Part shown: positions 50,503 through 63,758 of the stretch, one piece after another
How positions within the stretch are numbered: the first letter of the stretch is position 1
Layout: the number at the start of each line of letters is the position of its first letter
NCBI RefSeq assembly: GCF_030815985.1
Contig: NZ_JAUSXM010000001.1
Coordinates: forward strand, 4,402,001 to 4,466,000
Source: Paenibacillus sp. W2I17
GTDB lineage: Bacteria > Bacillota > Bacilli > Paenibacillales > Paenibacillaceae
DNA: 64,000 bases
Direction: 5' to 3'
Program-made: the position numbers and the translations under genes
The notes under the pieces: generated by a model
What the model was told of the DNA's origin: nothing
Seen by the model: the letters and a program-made list of their open reading frames with translations, nothing else
The model's database searches: none

Positions 50503-50830
50503 TGGTAATATTCACCCCGAGTCAGTAATTTAAGAGTTGCACTCGTTCTATTTCAACAGGATTTATGTAGTGTAAATCCCCATTCTATCTTATAAACCTG
50601 AATCAAAGTATTATCGCATAAGCCTTCAACTATTGGTTTAGTTCAATCTTTATCATGCTTCATTTCTCCAAGAATGCTTTCACATGGTAAAGTGCTAACA
50701 AACTAAAGGATATGGGATATGATAACATGAAATCCGCACTACCGTCAACATACCAAAGCTTGATTGCCCTTGGATCGACATATCGTTTTATATACACACC
50801 GTTACGCTCGCCAATCGGTATTTATATACG
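50503..50830. other. hisZ leader region
   Basis: About 330 bases. Holds the his promoter (50719-50748) and about 215 bases of leader to the hisZ start. I looked for a T-box element (AGGGTGG-type antiterminator) on the minus strand and did not see one. Confidence 0.5.
50719..50748 (-). promoter_or_regulatory. Probable his operon promoter
   Basis: Minus strand -35 TTGACG (50748-50743), 18-base spacer, -10 TATCAT (50724-50719). It lies after the yvoF terminator, so the his genes can be transcribed independently of hprK-lgt-ppaX-yvoF. Confidence 0.6.
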
Positions 50831-50857
50831 AAAAAAGCTGCCATAAGCAGCTTTTTA
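50831..50857 (-). terminator. Terminator of the hprK-lgt-ppaX-yvoF operon
   Basis: Minus strand AAAAAGCTGC-ttat-GGCAGCTTTTTT; 33 bases after the yvoF stop codon. Confidence 0.85.
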
Positions 50858-50890
50858 CTTCAACCCATCTTCATTCATTACTTTATTGAC

Positions 50891-51433
50891 TCAATGCACA
50901 CTACCCTGAGAAGAACCATCCGTGTTAAAGACAGTTTCTTCCGTAGAAGCTGCCGCACGGGATAAATCACGCAGTGGATTACCTCCAACAAAAGCTCCTG
51001 GTGCAACATCCTTATGTACGACTGCTCCAGCAGCTACAACGGCTCCATCTCCTATGGTTACCCCGGGAAGAATCGTTGTGTTAGCACCAATCAGTACATT
51101 TTCCCCGATAATCACCTCACCGAGCCTGTACTCCTTAATGAGATACTCATGAGCGAGAATCGTTGTGTTGTAACCGATGACCGAGTTTTCGCCGACCGTT
51201 ATTTTCTCCGGAAAAAACACATCCACCATCACCATCAGGCCAAAGGCCGTATGTTTCCCCACCTTCATACCGAGCATTCGGCGGTAAATCCAGTTCTTCA
51301 CCGATAGAATCGGACAGTAGCGTGACAACTGGATCCAGATAAAATTACGAACGCCCTTCCACGGACTCACTGTCTTGTAGATATGCCAAAGTGCATTCTG
51401 GTCCTCTACCGGATAGCGGGTTACTTTTCTCAT
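50891..51433 (-). CDS. yvoF: Left-handed beta-helix acyltransferase (YvoF-like)
   Basis: 180 residues. Hexapeptide-repeat acyltransferase of the maltose/galactoside O-acetyltransferase type: repeats [70 protein letters not shown] (about 75-160). The His in LAHEYL is in the usual catalytic position. The acceptor is unknown. Its ATG overlaps the ppaX stop by four bases (ATGA), and the order hprK-lgt-ppaX-yvoF-his is the one found in B. subtilis, which supports the symbol. Confidence 0.85.
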   Translation of the reverse strand: MRKVTRYPVEDQNALWHIYKTVSPWKGVRNFIWIQLSRYCPILSVKNWIYRRMLGMKVGKHTAFGLMVMVDVFFPEKITVGENSVIGYNTTILAHEYLIKEYRLGEVIIGENVLIGANTTILPGVTIGDGAVVAAGAVVHKDVAPGAFVGGNPLRDLSRAAASTEETVFNTDGSSQGSVH

Positions 51434-52086
51434 GAACGTCCCGTTTCAATACGGATGAGTTTCAACAAGTCTCTCATGTCATGCAACATATGGTCGGGTC
51501 CATATCCGTTCAGGATTGTTTCCCCTTTAAGGGACCATGCAACCCCCGCCGAGAGTGCGCCCGCATTTTGAGCCGATTGGATATCCACTGGACTGTCACC
51601 CACCATCAGCGTTTTACCAGGATCTGCACCCAGTTCCGTCATCGCTTTCAGTACAGGTTCAGCGTGCGGCTTTGGATTCGTTACATCGGTCACTGTTACA
51701 ATTGTCTTCATATATTTCAGTAGATCAAAACGTTCTAGCACCTTTAATGTGGATGGGCGAATTTTGGTTGTGACCACACCCATTACAATGCCAGCCTGAT
51801 GCAGCGCCTCTACTACCTCAATGACATGTGGAAAAGGTCTAACCATCGCTTCATGATGGATATCATTATAAGCACGATAACCTTTCACGTACTCGGAGAC
51901 TTCCTCCTGGCCAGAGAAAGTGCGCATTTGCTGCTCCAGTGTGCCACCCATATGTGGAATGATCTGTTCCCGAGTCCATGGAGCTGAATGCTCCCATCCC
52001 CCCATGACATGCTGGAATGAGCTGATAATCAACTCATTGGTATCAATAATCGTTCCGTCCAGATCAAACAATACCGTGTCAATCAT
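51430..52086 (-). CDS. ppaX: Pyrophosphatase PpaX
   Basis: 218 residues. HAD-superfamily hydrolase: nucleophile DxD in [16 protein letters not shown] (about 8-10), Thr in GVVTTK (about 105), Lys in NPKPHAEPV (about 140), and acidic GDSPVDI (about 162-166). In B. subtilis PpaX hydrolyses the pyrophosphate released when HPrK/P dephosphorylates Ser46-HPr. Its place in the hprK operon agrees. Six bases after lgt and overlapping yvoF by four. Confidence 0.93.
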   Translation of the reverse strand: MIDTVLFDLDGTIIDTNELIISSFQHVMGGWEHSAPWTREQIIPHMGGTLEQQMRTFSGQEEVSEYVKGYRAYNDIHHEAMVRPFPHVIEVVEALHQAGIVMGVVTTKIRPSTLKVLERFDLLKYMKTIVTVTDVTNPKPHAEPVLKAMTELGADPGKTLMVGDSPVDIQSAQNAGALSAGVAWSLKGETILNGYGPDHMLHDMRDLLKLIRIETGRS

Positions 52087-52092
52087 GTTGCA

Positions 52093-53118
52093 TTACTCCT
52101 TTTTATCATCAACTTGCTTTGGATCATCTTTGGCTGGAGGTGTTAACTTGCTCTCTTTGCCAGCAACTGTTCCCGTATGCTCCATATCATCTGAGGTAAC
52201 TTTGGACGATACAATCGGATCACTATAACGAACAACTGCTTTACCTGTCACTCTTCTCACTACAATGAATACAACAGCAACAATAATGATGCCAATCGCG
52301 AGCAGTTGCGAGATTCTTACGTTACCGTAAGCAGGATCAAGATATCCTTGTTCAAAGCCCATTGCAGTCATTGGAGACCACAGCCCGTTCACTAATGAAG
52401 CAACCCATTGCGGAGCCTGGAAGCCCAGACTGTCTGTACGTAAAGCTTCAATGAAGAAGCGACCGATAGAGTACCAGATGAAATAAGACATGAACAGTTC
52501 ACCTGAACGCAGAAACTTCTGACGACGCAGAACCAGCAGTAAGACCAGACCAACGAGACTCCACATCGATTCATACAAAAATGCAGGATGGTGAAATACC
52601 CCATCTACGTTCATTTGATTCACAATAAAGTCCGGCAGATGTAGCTTGTCTCTCAAAAATGATTCTTCCACAGGACCGCCGTAGGCTTCCTGATTCACAA
52701 AGTTCCCCCAGCGTCCGATCAACTGTCCAACGAGCAGTCCAGGCGCACAGATATCGGCCATACGCCAGAAGTTATATCCTTTACGACGGAAGAAAATAAC
52801 TGCACAGATAATAGCACCAATAAGTGCACCATAGATGGCTATACCGCCATTCCATATTTTAAAGACATCCCAGAAATTATCCTTATAATCTTCCCATTTA
52901 AATGCTACGTAGTAGATGCGGGCACCAATGATGGCAGAAGGCACACCCAGCAGGACCATGTCCATAAACACTTCCTGTGGAATATTGTATCGTTTGCCCT
53001 CCCGGATCACGAGCAGTAATCCTATAAGCGCCGCAGCACCAAGAATAAGCCCGTACCAGTGAACCTTTAACGCTCCAATAGAGAACGCAATCGGGTTCAA
53101 CAGTAATAATGTATCCAT
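52093..53118 (-). CDS. lgt: Prolipoprotein diacylglyceryl transferase
   Basis: 341 residues, against about 270 in B. subtilis. Membrane enzyme that adds diacylglycerol to the lipobox Cys of prolipoproteins. Seven hydrophobic segments; RIYYVAFKWEDY, the signature GQLIGRWGNFVNQEAYGGPVEESFLR (about 132-157) and FHHPAFLYESMWSLVGLVLL (about 172-191) are conserved. An insertion (QWVASLVNGLWSPMTAMGFE) precedes the last membrane helix, and a polar C-terminal tail of about 50 residues rich in Lys/Asp follows. Substrates encoded here include the two lipoproteins at 31.7 and 38.8 kb. Confidence 0.95.
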   Translation of the reverse strand: MDTLLLLNPIAFSIGALKVHWYGLILGAAALIGLLLVIREGKRYNIPQEVFMDMVLLGVPSAIIGARIYYVAFKWEDYKDNFWDVFKIWNGGIAIYGALIGAIICAVIFFRRKGYNFWRMADICAPGLLVGQLIGRWGNFVNQEAYGGPVEESFLRDKLHLPDFIVNQMNVDGVFHHPAFLYESMWSLVGLVLLLVLRRQKFLRSGELFMSYFIWYSIGRFFIEALRTDSLGFQAPQWVASLVNGLWSPMTAMGFEQGYLDPAYGNVRISQLLAIGIIIVAVVFIVVRRVTGKAVVRYSDPIVSSKVTSDDMEHTGTVAGKESKLTPPAKDDPKQVDDKKE

Positions 53119-53239
53119 TCATTCACACTCCTATTTATTCAATCAATCACACGCATGACGAATGGTTGGCATACACTGCGCCTTAAGAGAAGCAGTACAT
53201 GTCAACCATTTATCTTCATTTCCTTGTATAAAATGTTTC

Positions 53240-54178
53240 TTAATCCATGTCTTCCATATCTTCCGAGATGGTTGCTGTCAGCTTGTTCGTGAATTGCAGC
53301 GCAGCATTCAGACCCATCTGTTTCAGGCGATAGTTCATACCTGCCACTTCAATAATAACCGCCAAGTTCCGTCCCGGACGAACAGGAATCGTAACAAGAG
53401 GTACATCCGTATCAATGATACGTGTAGTCTCTTCATCCAGACCCAGACGATCATATTGTTTATCCTGCTGCCATGCTTCCAGACGTACAACCAAAGTAAT
53501 CCGTTTGTTATTCCGAACCGCACCAGCTCCGAACAATGTCATGACGTTGATAATACCGACACCTCGAATTTCGAGCAAGTGGCGGATCAATTCTGGTGCA
53601 GTACCATGCAGCTGAAAATCTGACGTTTGGCGGATCTCTACCGCATCATCGGCAATCAATCGGTGTCCACGTTTCACCAGTTCAAGTGCTGTTTCACTCT
53701 TACCAATACCGCTACTACCTGTGATCAGCATACCTACGCCATAGACATCACAAAGTACACCGTGAATGGTTGCTGTTGGTGCCAATTTCTTTTCCAGGAA
53801 TCCCGTGATCCGGCTGGATAGAATCGTTGTAGCCATATTGCTGCGAAGTACAGCCAGATTCTGCTCTTCACTAATATCAATCAGCTCTTGCGGAACTTCC
53901 AGTCCACGCGTGACAACGATACAAGGCGTCTCTTCCGTACAAAGACGTTGCATACGATCGCGCCGCTCTTGCTCAGGTAACATTGCAAAGAAAGCTAACT
54001 CCGTTCTTCCAAGCAGCTGTACCCGTTCTTGTGGATGGTATTCAAAATAACCGGCCATTTCCAGACCAGGACGGTTCAGGTCATCTACCGTAATGACTCT
54101 TTTCAATCCGTGAGATCCAGAAACAACCTCCAACTGAAATTGCTGCACGAGTTCAGATACTTTCACTTTTTTCGCCAT
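53240..54178 (-). CDS. hprK: HPr kinase/phosphorylase
   Basis: 312 residues from [23 protein letters not shown] upstream. The frame extension to 54328 has no ribosome site. Phosphorylates Ser46 of HPr and Crh in response to fructose-1,6-bisphosphate and removes it with inorganic phosphate. The Walker A is [29 protein letters not shown] (about 152-180). The family signature [20 protein letters not shown] (about 203-222) is intact. Its likely substrate, the Crh-like protein with Ser46, is at 22.4 kb. Confidence 0.96.
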   Translation of the reverse strand: MAKKVKVSELVQQFQLEVVSGSHGLKRVITVDDLNRPGLEMAGYFEYHPQERVQLLGRTELAFFAMLPEQERRDRMQRLCTEETPCIVVTRGLEVPQELIDISEEQNLAVLRSNMATTILSSRITGFLEKKLAPTATIHGVLCDVYGVGMLITGSSGIGKSETALELVKRGHRLIADDAVEIRQTSDFQLHGTAPELIRHLLEIRGVGIINVMTLFGAGAVRNNKRITLVVRLEAWQQDKQYDRLGLDEETTRIIDTDVPLVTIPVRPGRNLAVIIEVAGMNYRLKQMGLNAALQFTNKLTATISEDMEDMD

Positions 54179-54501
54179 TTGTCTCTTCCTTTCAGCATTA
54201 GCTGTCCCTCTATGTACATCAGATCGTGTATCAGTTATTTCCATTATTAGCGCATTCACAACATGGGGTACAGCCTGCATACCCTTCCAACAGTCGATTC
54301 TCTCAAATATATGAAGACAGACCTTCAAATAATCTTAAATGAATTCAGGGATGAATGCAATCGCAGCCTCCGACAACCATTAGTAAGAAAAGTCTTCTGA
54401 TCGAAGCACCTTCTAGGATATTACATTCGTAGTTTAGCGGCTGTTTTTCTTGCGGTTATTAATCCTTCAACTCCGCCGAAACTTATAATTCCAATAATCT
54501 T
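54179..54501. other. Intergenic region upstream of hprK
   Basis: About 320 bases with no supportable gene. Expected to carry the hprK promoter, but I could not pick out a convincing pair. Confidence 0.5.
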
Positions 54502-54538
54502 AAAAAAAGCCCCTTCCAGCAACAACGGAAGGGGCTCT
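54502..54538 (-). terminator. msmX terminator
   Basis: Minus strand AGCCCCTTCCGTTG / CAGCAACGGAAGGGGCT-like stem followed by seven T, about 65 bases after the ATPase stop codon. Confidence 0.88.
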
Positions 54539-54600
54539 CATTACAATGTATAATTGCATTAACTGTCAGGTTCCATCGTCACCGAGGAATCCCAGTAATA

Positions 54601-55725
54601 TTAGTCTTGAAGAAGTACGTTCACTTCAGTCTCTTTGTCAAAGATATGAACCTTGTTCATGTCGATGGCCATTTTAACTGTGGAACCATCACGAGTGTTA
54701 GAACGTCCGTCTACACGTGCGATCGTTGTATCGTTACCAACACCGCTCAAGTAGAGGAGCATTTCGTGACCCAGGTTCTCTGTAACATCTACGTGTGTAG
54801 AGAATACGGAGTTCGGGGATGCTTCCAGGAATACTGGCTCTTCGTGAATGTCTTCTGGACGAACACCCAGAATCACTTCTTTGCCAATGTATCCTCTAGA
54901 TTTCAACACTTGTGCTTTACCTTGCGGGATTTCAACGTCCACGCCTGGAGCAATAAAGTGAAGGTTAGCACCTTGCTCAGCCAGTTTACCCGAGATAAAG
55001 TTCATTGTCGGGGAACCGATGAAACCAGCTACGAACAGGTTAGCCGGCAGGTTATACAACTCTTCCGGAGAAGCTGCTTGTTGGATGATACCATCCTTCA
55101 TAACAACGATCCGATCACCCATCGTCATAGCTTCGATCTGGTCATGCGTTACGTAGATAACAGTTGTTTCCAAACGTTTCGCAAGTTTAGTGATCTCTGC
55201 ACGCATTTGACCACGCAGTTTAGCATCCAAGTTGGAGAGAGGCTCATCCATCAAGAACACTTGTGGATCACGGACAATCGCACGTCCCAAAGCGACACGT
55301 TGACGTTGACCACCGGACAATGCCTTAGGTTTACGCTCAAGCAAATGCTCGATATCCAGGATTTTAGCTGCTTCACGTACACGTTTGTCGATCTCATCTT
55401 TTTTAACCTTACGCAATTTCAAACCAAACGCCATGTTTTGATATACGCTCATGTGCGGATACAAGGCATAGGATTGGAATACCATCGCGATATCGCGGTC
55501 TTTAGGTGCAACATCATTAACGACACGGTCACCGATATAGAGTTTACCTTCAGAAATTTCCTCAAGGCCTGCGATCATACGAAGTGTTGTTGATTTACCA
55601 CAACCGGACGGACCTACCAGTACCAGAAATTCTTTATCTTTAATGTCCAGGTTAATGTCAACTACAGTTGCTTTATCAGAACCCGGGTATTTTTTGAAAA
55701 TATGCTCTAAACGTACTCCAGCCAT
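54601..55725 (-). CDS. msmX: Multi-sugar ABC transporter ATPase (MsmX/UgpC-type)
   Basis: 374 residues from MAGVRLEHIFKKYPG; GAGGAGGC upstream. Walker A GPSGCGKSTTLRM (about 38-50), Q-loop VFQSYALYPHMSVYQN, signature ALSGGQRQRVALGRAIVRDPQVFLMDEPLSNLDAKLR (about 133-169) and the switch His in VTHDQIEAMTMGDRI. The C-terminal OB/MalK-like domain has VILGVRPEDIHEE. In Bacillus, MsmX energises many CUT1 importers that lack an own ATPase. The importer at 35-39 kb here is such a case. Monocistronic. Confidence 0.92.
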   Translation of the reverse strand: MAGVRLEHIFKKYPGSDKATVVDINLDIKDKEFLVLVGPSGCGKSTTLRMIAGLEEISEGKLYIGDRVVNDVAPKDRDIAMVFQSYALYPHMSVYQNMAFGLKLRKVKKDEIDKRVREAAKILDIEHLLERKPKALSGGQRQRVALGRAIVRDPQVFLMDEPLSNLDAKLRGQMRAEITKLAKRLETTVIYVTHDQIEAMTMGDRIVVMKDGIIQQAASPEELYNLPANLFVAGFIGSPTMNFISGKLAEQGANLHFIAPGVDVEIPQGKAQVLKSRGYIGKEVILGVRPEDIHEEPVFLEASPNSVFSTHVDVTENLGHEMLLYLSGVGNDTTIARVDGRSNTRDGSTVKMAIDMNKVHIFDKETEVNVLLQD

Positions 55726-55828
55726 GATTGTTGCCTCCTCAGAGATCATTTTGTAATCGAATACAATTTGTATTTTTATAATACCCTATACACGTGAGGT
55801 TTGACTATTCGCAAACTGCACAAAAATA

Positions 55829-57022
55829 TCAATGCTTTTTCGTCACTTTGTACATTAGTAGTAAAAACTGCACTAGAACAGCACTTTCGAAGTGCCTCAC
55901 ATCATAGCCAATCTCCTGTTTGATCTTGTCCAGACGGTATACCAACGTATTACGATGAATGAAAAGTCGTTTCGCTGTCTCGCTGACATTACAGTCCAGG
56001 CTAAAAAAAGTCTCCAGCGTAGCAAGTGTCTCACTGTCATTGAAGATTAACGTGTCTTTGCCTGTTTCCTGTATAAAACGTGTACGTTGATCATCTGGAA
56101 TGCTCGCTACCAACCTTTCCAGATGCAGATCCCATGGGAGATGAATATGCTGCGTAACATGGAATGCTCTCCCCAAGTGAACACTTTCTTTAAGAAGAGT
56201 TGTGACCGATACAAGTTGTTGTGCAGGAATGCATGGCAGAGATGCGGACAGATGGAACACCCCAGCCCACTCACTGGCAACCAATTCATGCAACCCCAGA
56301 CAAAAAGCGTTCAGTGAATCCTTTTTGGCTTCCGTTGTATCTTCCTCGGCTTCTTCTGTAACAATTTCTTTATCACCCATGAAAATCCACTCTTGCTCCC
56401 CCAAAGGAATCAAGACAATCTCCTCGCCAAAGTAACTCTCAAGTAACTTGTTGAGTTCCTTGGACCGCAAACGATGTGCATCCGGTGTATCCCCTTGCAG
56501 CAAGAACAGAATCTTCTCAGCATTCAATCCTGCAGGCGCCACAAAGCGATCAGGAACCGCTTCAGATTCCTGCTTGGTTGGTTCTTCGATCTGCTCTTTA
56601 AGCCAGAGACCCAATTCAGTCAAATACTGCTCCCTATCATTCTCATATACAACAGGTTGTACCTCATCGGGTAGAGCCGTGTTAGTACGGATCAAAAGCT
56701 CAATCAATTGTCGTGTCTCCACGGTAATAGATTTTGCAGGGCATCCCCAACACACGACACTCTCTTCTTGCTCATTCATCCGAACCTTAAAAAATATACG
56801 CTTTCCCGTATTCAAACTGATCACATCGGATGAAATTGGAGATGCAGATTGATCAGATAGCTCCTGATGCTCACCCTCATCACCAAAGGTCTCTGAATTT
56901 TCATGTCGACCAACCAGATTCGCAACGGATTGCATCCATTCTTCTATTGTAATTTCATATTCGTCCAAAGTTGTGCCTATAATGACTTCAATTTGCTGTT
57001 TTAGATCAGGTATGAGCTTCAT
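55829..57022 (-). CDS. PucR/CdaR-type transcriptional regulator
   Basis: About 397 residues (ATG 57022; an ATG eight codons upstream is possible, neither with a strong ribosome site). The C terminus holds the PucR/CdaR helix-turn-helix: LETFFSLDCNVSETAKRLFIHRNTLVYRLDKIKQEIGYDVRHFESAVLVQFLL (about 340-392). The rest is a poorly conserved sensory region, with an acidic patch near 225-240. The target is unknown; adjacent msmX is one candidate, but operon evidence is lacking. A tRNA cluster begins just upstream. Confidence 0.8.
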   Translation of the reverse strand: MKLIPDLKQQIEVIIGTTLDEYEITIEEWMQSVANLVGRHENSETFGDEGEHQELSDQSASPISSDVISLNTGKRIFFKVRMNEQEESVVCWGCPAKSITVETRQLIELLIRTNTALPDEVQPVVYENDREQYLTELGLWLKEQIEEPTKQESEAVPDRFVAPAGLNAEKILFLLQGDTPDAHRLRSKELNKLLESYFGEEIVLIPLGEQEWIFMGDKEIVTEEAEEDTTEAKKDSLNAFCLGLHELVASEWAGVFHLSASLPCIPAQQLVSVTTLLKESVHLGRAFHVTQHIHLPWDLHLERLVASIPDDQRTRFIQETGKDTLIFNDSETLATLETFFSLDCNVSETAKRLFIHRNTLVYRLDKIKQEIGYDVRHFESAVLVQFLLLMYKVTKKH

Positions 57023-57114
57023 ATAATGAACGTCACCACTCTGCATGTTTTCTATTAGTTTATCATATCTTGCCCAGCATTAATAAATATCCATATTGAG
57101 CTAAAATCACATAA

Positions 57115-57153
57115 CAAAAAAAAGCGACTAATCAAATTAATGATTAATCACTC
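57115..57153 (-). terminator. Terminator of the rRNA-tRNA operon
   Basis: Minus strand AGTGATTAATC-attaattt-GATTAGTCGCT followed by eight T, directly after tRNA-Lys. Confidence 0.8.
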
Positions 57154-57165
57154 TTTTCTTAAAGA

Positions 57166-57238
57166 TGAGTCATGAAGGGCTCGAACCTTCGACACCCTGA
57201 TTAAAAGTCAGGTGCTCTACCAACTGAGCTAATGACTC
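57166..57238 (-). tRNA. tRNA-Lys (TTT)
   Basis: Acceptor GAGTCAT/ATGACTC, anticodon loop CTTTTAA (TTT). CCA not encoded. Last of eight tRNAs after the 23S gene. Confidence 0.94.
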
Positions 57239-57245
57239 ATAAAAC

Positions 57246-57331
57246 TGGTGGAGGATGATGGATTCGAACCACCGAACCCGTACGGGAGCAGATTTACAGT
57301 CTGATGCGTTTGGCCACTTCGCTAATCCTCC
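57246..57331 (-). tRNA. tRNA-Tyr (GTA)
   Basis: Acceptor GGAGGAT/ATCCTCC, long variable arm (CTCCCGTACGGG), anticodon GTA, encoded CCA. Confidence 0.95.
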
Positions 57332-57343
57332 AGGGATTAAAGG

Positions 57344-57416
<73 letters not shown>

Positions 57417-57437
57417 ATATTTAATTTTTAGGATTAA

Positions 57438-57515
57438 TGGCGGAACCGACGGGATTCGAACCCGCGATCTCCTGCGTGACAGGCAGGCATGTTAGGCCAA
57501 CTACACCACGGTTCC
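57438..57515 (-). tRNA. tRNA-Asp (GTC)
   Basis: Acceptor GGAACCG/CGGTTCC with discriminator G and encoded CCA; anticodon loop CTGTCAC (GTC). Confidence 0.95.
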
Positions 57516-57524
57516 AGGCATTAA

Positions 57525-57600
<76 letters not shown>

Positions 57601-57605
57601 GTATA

Positions 57606-57681
57606 TGGTGGAGGCTGAGGGGATCGAACCCCCGACCCTCTGCTTGTAAGGCAGATGCTCTCCCAGCTGAGCTAAGCCTCC
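57606..57681 (-). tRNA. tRNA-Val (TAC)
   Basis: Acceptor GGAGGCT/AGCCTCC, anticodon loop CTTACAA (TAC), encoded CCA. Confidence 0.95.
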
Positions 57682-57690
57682 TGGGTAATA

Positions 57691-57767
57691 TGGTAGCGGC
57701 GGAGGGGATCGAACCCCCGACCTTACGGGTATGAACCGTACGCTCTAGCCAGCTGAGCTACACCGCC
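57691..57767 (-). tRNA. tRNA-Met (CAT), elongator
   Basis: Anticodon loop TTCATAC (CAT). Acceptor GGCGGTG/CGCCGCT, with a paired first position (G-U), so it is the elongator rather than the initiator, which has a C-A mismatch. Encoded CCA. Confidence 0.92.
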
Positions 57768-57810
57768 ATATTAATTGTGTCTTGATTGCTTGTCCATCTT
57801 TAGGTAAAGA

Positions 57811-57902
57811 TGGCGGAGAGAGAGGGATTCGAACCCTCGCACCGCTTACGCAGTCTAACCCCTTAGCAGAGGGTCCCCTTATAGCCACTTGGGTATCTCT
57901 CC
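57811..57902 (-). tRNA. tRNA-Ser (GCT)
   Basis: Acceptor GGAGAGA/TCTCTCC with discriminator G and encoded CCA. Long variable arm (CTGCGTAAGCGG), anticodon loop CTGCTAA (GCT). Confidence 0.95.
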
Positions 57903-57985
57903 AAATAACAATCATCAACATCATTCAAGGATTGCTCCCTGAAAACTAGATTCGAAACGAAACATGCGAATTATCACTTGCTATT

Positions 57986-60913
<2,928 letters not shown>

Positions 60914-61058
60914 GTGCTCCGGTTTCGGTCGCTCGCTTCCCTTGGTTTGGACTACGTCCAAATCCAAAAGTCGCTCTCACCCGATACCATCACAAAAGCA
61001 ATTTAACTACCTTTATACACTTGACTTGTTTACACAAGTTCAGCTTAAAGGAATGTTC

Positions 61059-61105
61059 TAATTCGCGTTTGTTTCGTTTCGATATCTAGTTTTCAAAGAA
61101 CAAAC
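61059..61105 (-). promoter_or_regulatory. 23S processing-stem arm with boxA-like antitermination motif
   Basis: The minus strand carries GTTTGTTCTTTGAAAACTA, a boxA-like element. It is followed by a segment complementary to 57939-57973 on the other side of the 23S gene. The paired stalk is the expected substrate of RNase III-type maturation. Confidence 0.7.
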
Positions 61106-61119
61106 TTGTAAAGCATTTT

Positions 61120-61195
61120 TGGTGGAGCCAAGCGGGATCGAACCGCTGACCTCCTGCTTGCAAGGCAGGCGCTCTCCCAGCTGAGCTATGGCCCC
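61120..61195 (-). tRNA. tRNA-Ala (TGC)
   Basis: Acceptor GGGGCCA/TGGCTCC (with the G3-U70 wobble), anticodon loop CTTGCAA (TGC), encoded CCA. In the rRNA spacer. Confidence 0.95.
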
Positions 61196-61217
61196 ATATA
61201 AAGTTTAAAGGTATAGA

Positions 61218-61294
61218 TGGTGGGCCCTGGTGGACTCGAACCACCGGCCTCACCCTTATCAGAGGTGCGCTCTAACCAACTGAGCTAAGGGCCC
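61218..61294 (-). tRNA. tRNA-Ile (GAT)
   Basis: Acceptor GGGCCCT/AGGGCCC, anticodon loop CTGATAA (GAT), encoded CCA. Between 5S and tRNA-Ala. Confidence 0.95.
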
Positions 61295-61330
61295 ACATTA
61301 CATATACTATTTGAACCCAAAATGGGTTAC

Positions 61331-61447
61331 GCTTGGCGGCGTTCTACTCTCCCAGGACCCTGCGGTCCAAGTACCATTGACGCTGAAGGGCTTAACGGTC
61401 GTGTTCGGGATGGGAACGTGTGGAACCCCTTCGCTATCGCCACCAAA
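61331..61447 (-). rRNA. rrf: 5S ribosomal RNA, between 16S and the spacer tRNAs
   Basis: About 117 nt: TTTGGTGGCGATAGCGAAGG at the 5' end, CCCGAACACG in loop C, and GAGAGTAGAACGCCGCCAAG at the 3' end. The terminal stem pairs TTGGTGGCG with CGCCGCCAA. Its position immediately after 16S, ahead of tRNA-Ile/Ala and 23S, differs from the standard 16S-23S-5S order. Confidence 0.95.
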
Positions 61448-61550
61448 CGTTTGAGAGTTTGAGCTCTCAAAACTGAGCAACGAGTGAGTAACTAGCCGAC
61501 CTGGCTAGATTTTATATTTGAATGTTTCCGTTGCAGGAAACGATTCTCCA

Positions 61551-63108
<1,558 letters not shown>

Positions 63109-63228
63109 TATTGAAAAGAGCGATAAGCTCATTTTGAATCTGACGAGATTAAAAATCTCATTTGTGCTCCAGCCGATTCAAGCCAAGGCTTGTTTCCAAC
63201 TTTCGCGTTCATTCTGCAAGCAGAATGT

Positions 63229-63270
63229 TTACTCACTCGTTGTTCAGTTTTCAAAGATCAAACTTGTTTT
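63229..63270 (-). promoter_or_regulatory. 16S leader boxA-like motif and processing-stem arm
   Basis: The minus strand reads GTTTGATCTTTGAAAACTGAAC, a boxA-type antitermination element that matches the copy at 61086-61105. It runs into the segment complementary to 61470-61493 beyond the 16S gene. Confidence 0.7.
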
Positions 63271-63304
63271 TTCGTCACCATTTTCTCTCAGCGGCGACTT
63301 TTAT

Positions 63305-63334
63305 AATATATCATACTTCGTTTGTTTTGGTCAA
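63305..63334 (-). promoter_or_regulatory. rRNA operon promoter
   Basis: Minus strand -35 TTGACC (63334-63329), 18-base spacer, -10 TATATT (63310-63305). It is about 200 bases upstream of 16S. An AT-rich tract with A runs precedes the -35, as in UP elements. Confidence 0.72.
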
Positions 63335-63454
63335 GTGTTTTTTTGAAATTCTTTTTCGAAGTTCGTAATGAACTCCTTCATTTCATCTAAAGCATCTAAC
63401 CAAGCAAGCAAAGCAACGAGATATAATGTACCATATAAATATCCTGCGAGTCAA

Positions 63455-63724
63455 CTATCCGAACAAAGAAATTTTCAGCCCTAATAGTAACCCCACACCT
63501 GGCAATCCCAAAACAGTTACAGTCCCTATCGTTGCAGGGTTCAGCGGGATGTAGGTTCCTGTAATCCAGCCGGAATAATTCACGATATATATCCCTACTG
63601 CAGCCAGCACCAGATGAATTCCAAATGACGTGAAAAACGATAACCCTATCCGCTTTCTGAATAAAATAACGATAAGCCCCAGTAACGATATAACCAATAC
63701 ACTTCCCAGTATGATACTCTTCAT
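63455..63724 (-). CDS. bofA: Pro-sigma-K processing inhibitor BofA
   Basis: 89 residues with two hydrophobic stretches (about 3-20 and 33-50) and the family end PATIGTVTVLGLPGVGLLLGLKISLF. In sporulating Bacillus, BofA in the forespore outer membrane holds the SpoIVFB protease inactive until the checkpoint signal, so sigma-K is released on time. The ATG follows CGGAGGTG. The order yaaL-bofA-rrn is the B. subtilis one and supports the assignment. It also marks the organism as a spore former. Confidence 0.88.
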   Translation of the reverse strand: MKSIILGSVLVISLLGLIVILFRKRIGLSFFTSFGIHLVLAAVGIYIVNYSGWITGTYIPLNPATIGTVTVLGLPGVGLLLGLKISLFG

Positions 63725-63758
63725 ATGTTACACCTCCGTGTTTAATGTAAACGTGACT

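Noticed and set aside
50503..50830. Possible T-box leader ahead of hisZ
   Set aside because: No AGGGTGG-type antiterminator sequence or specifier-like stem was found on the minus strand.
54179..54328. N-terminal extension of HPrK to 54328
   Set aside because: The extension is unconserved and without a ribosome site; the ATG at 54178 gives the usual length of about 310 residues.
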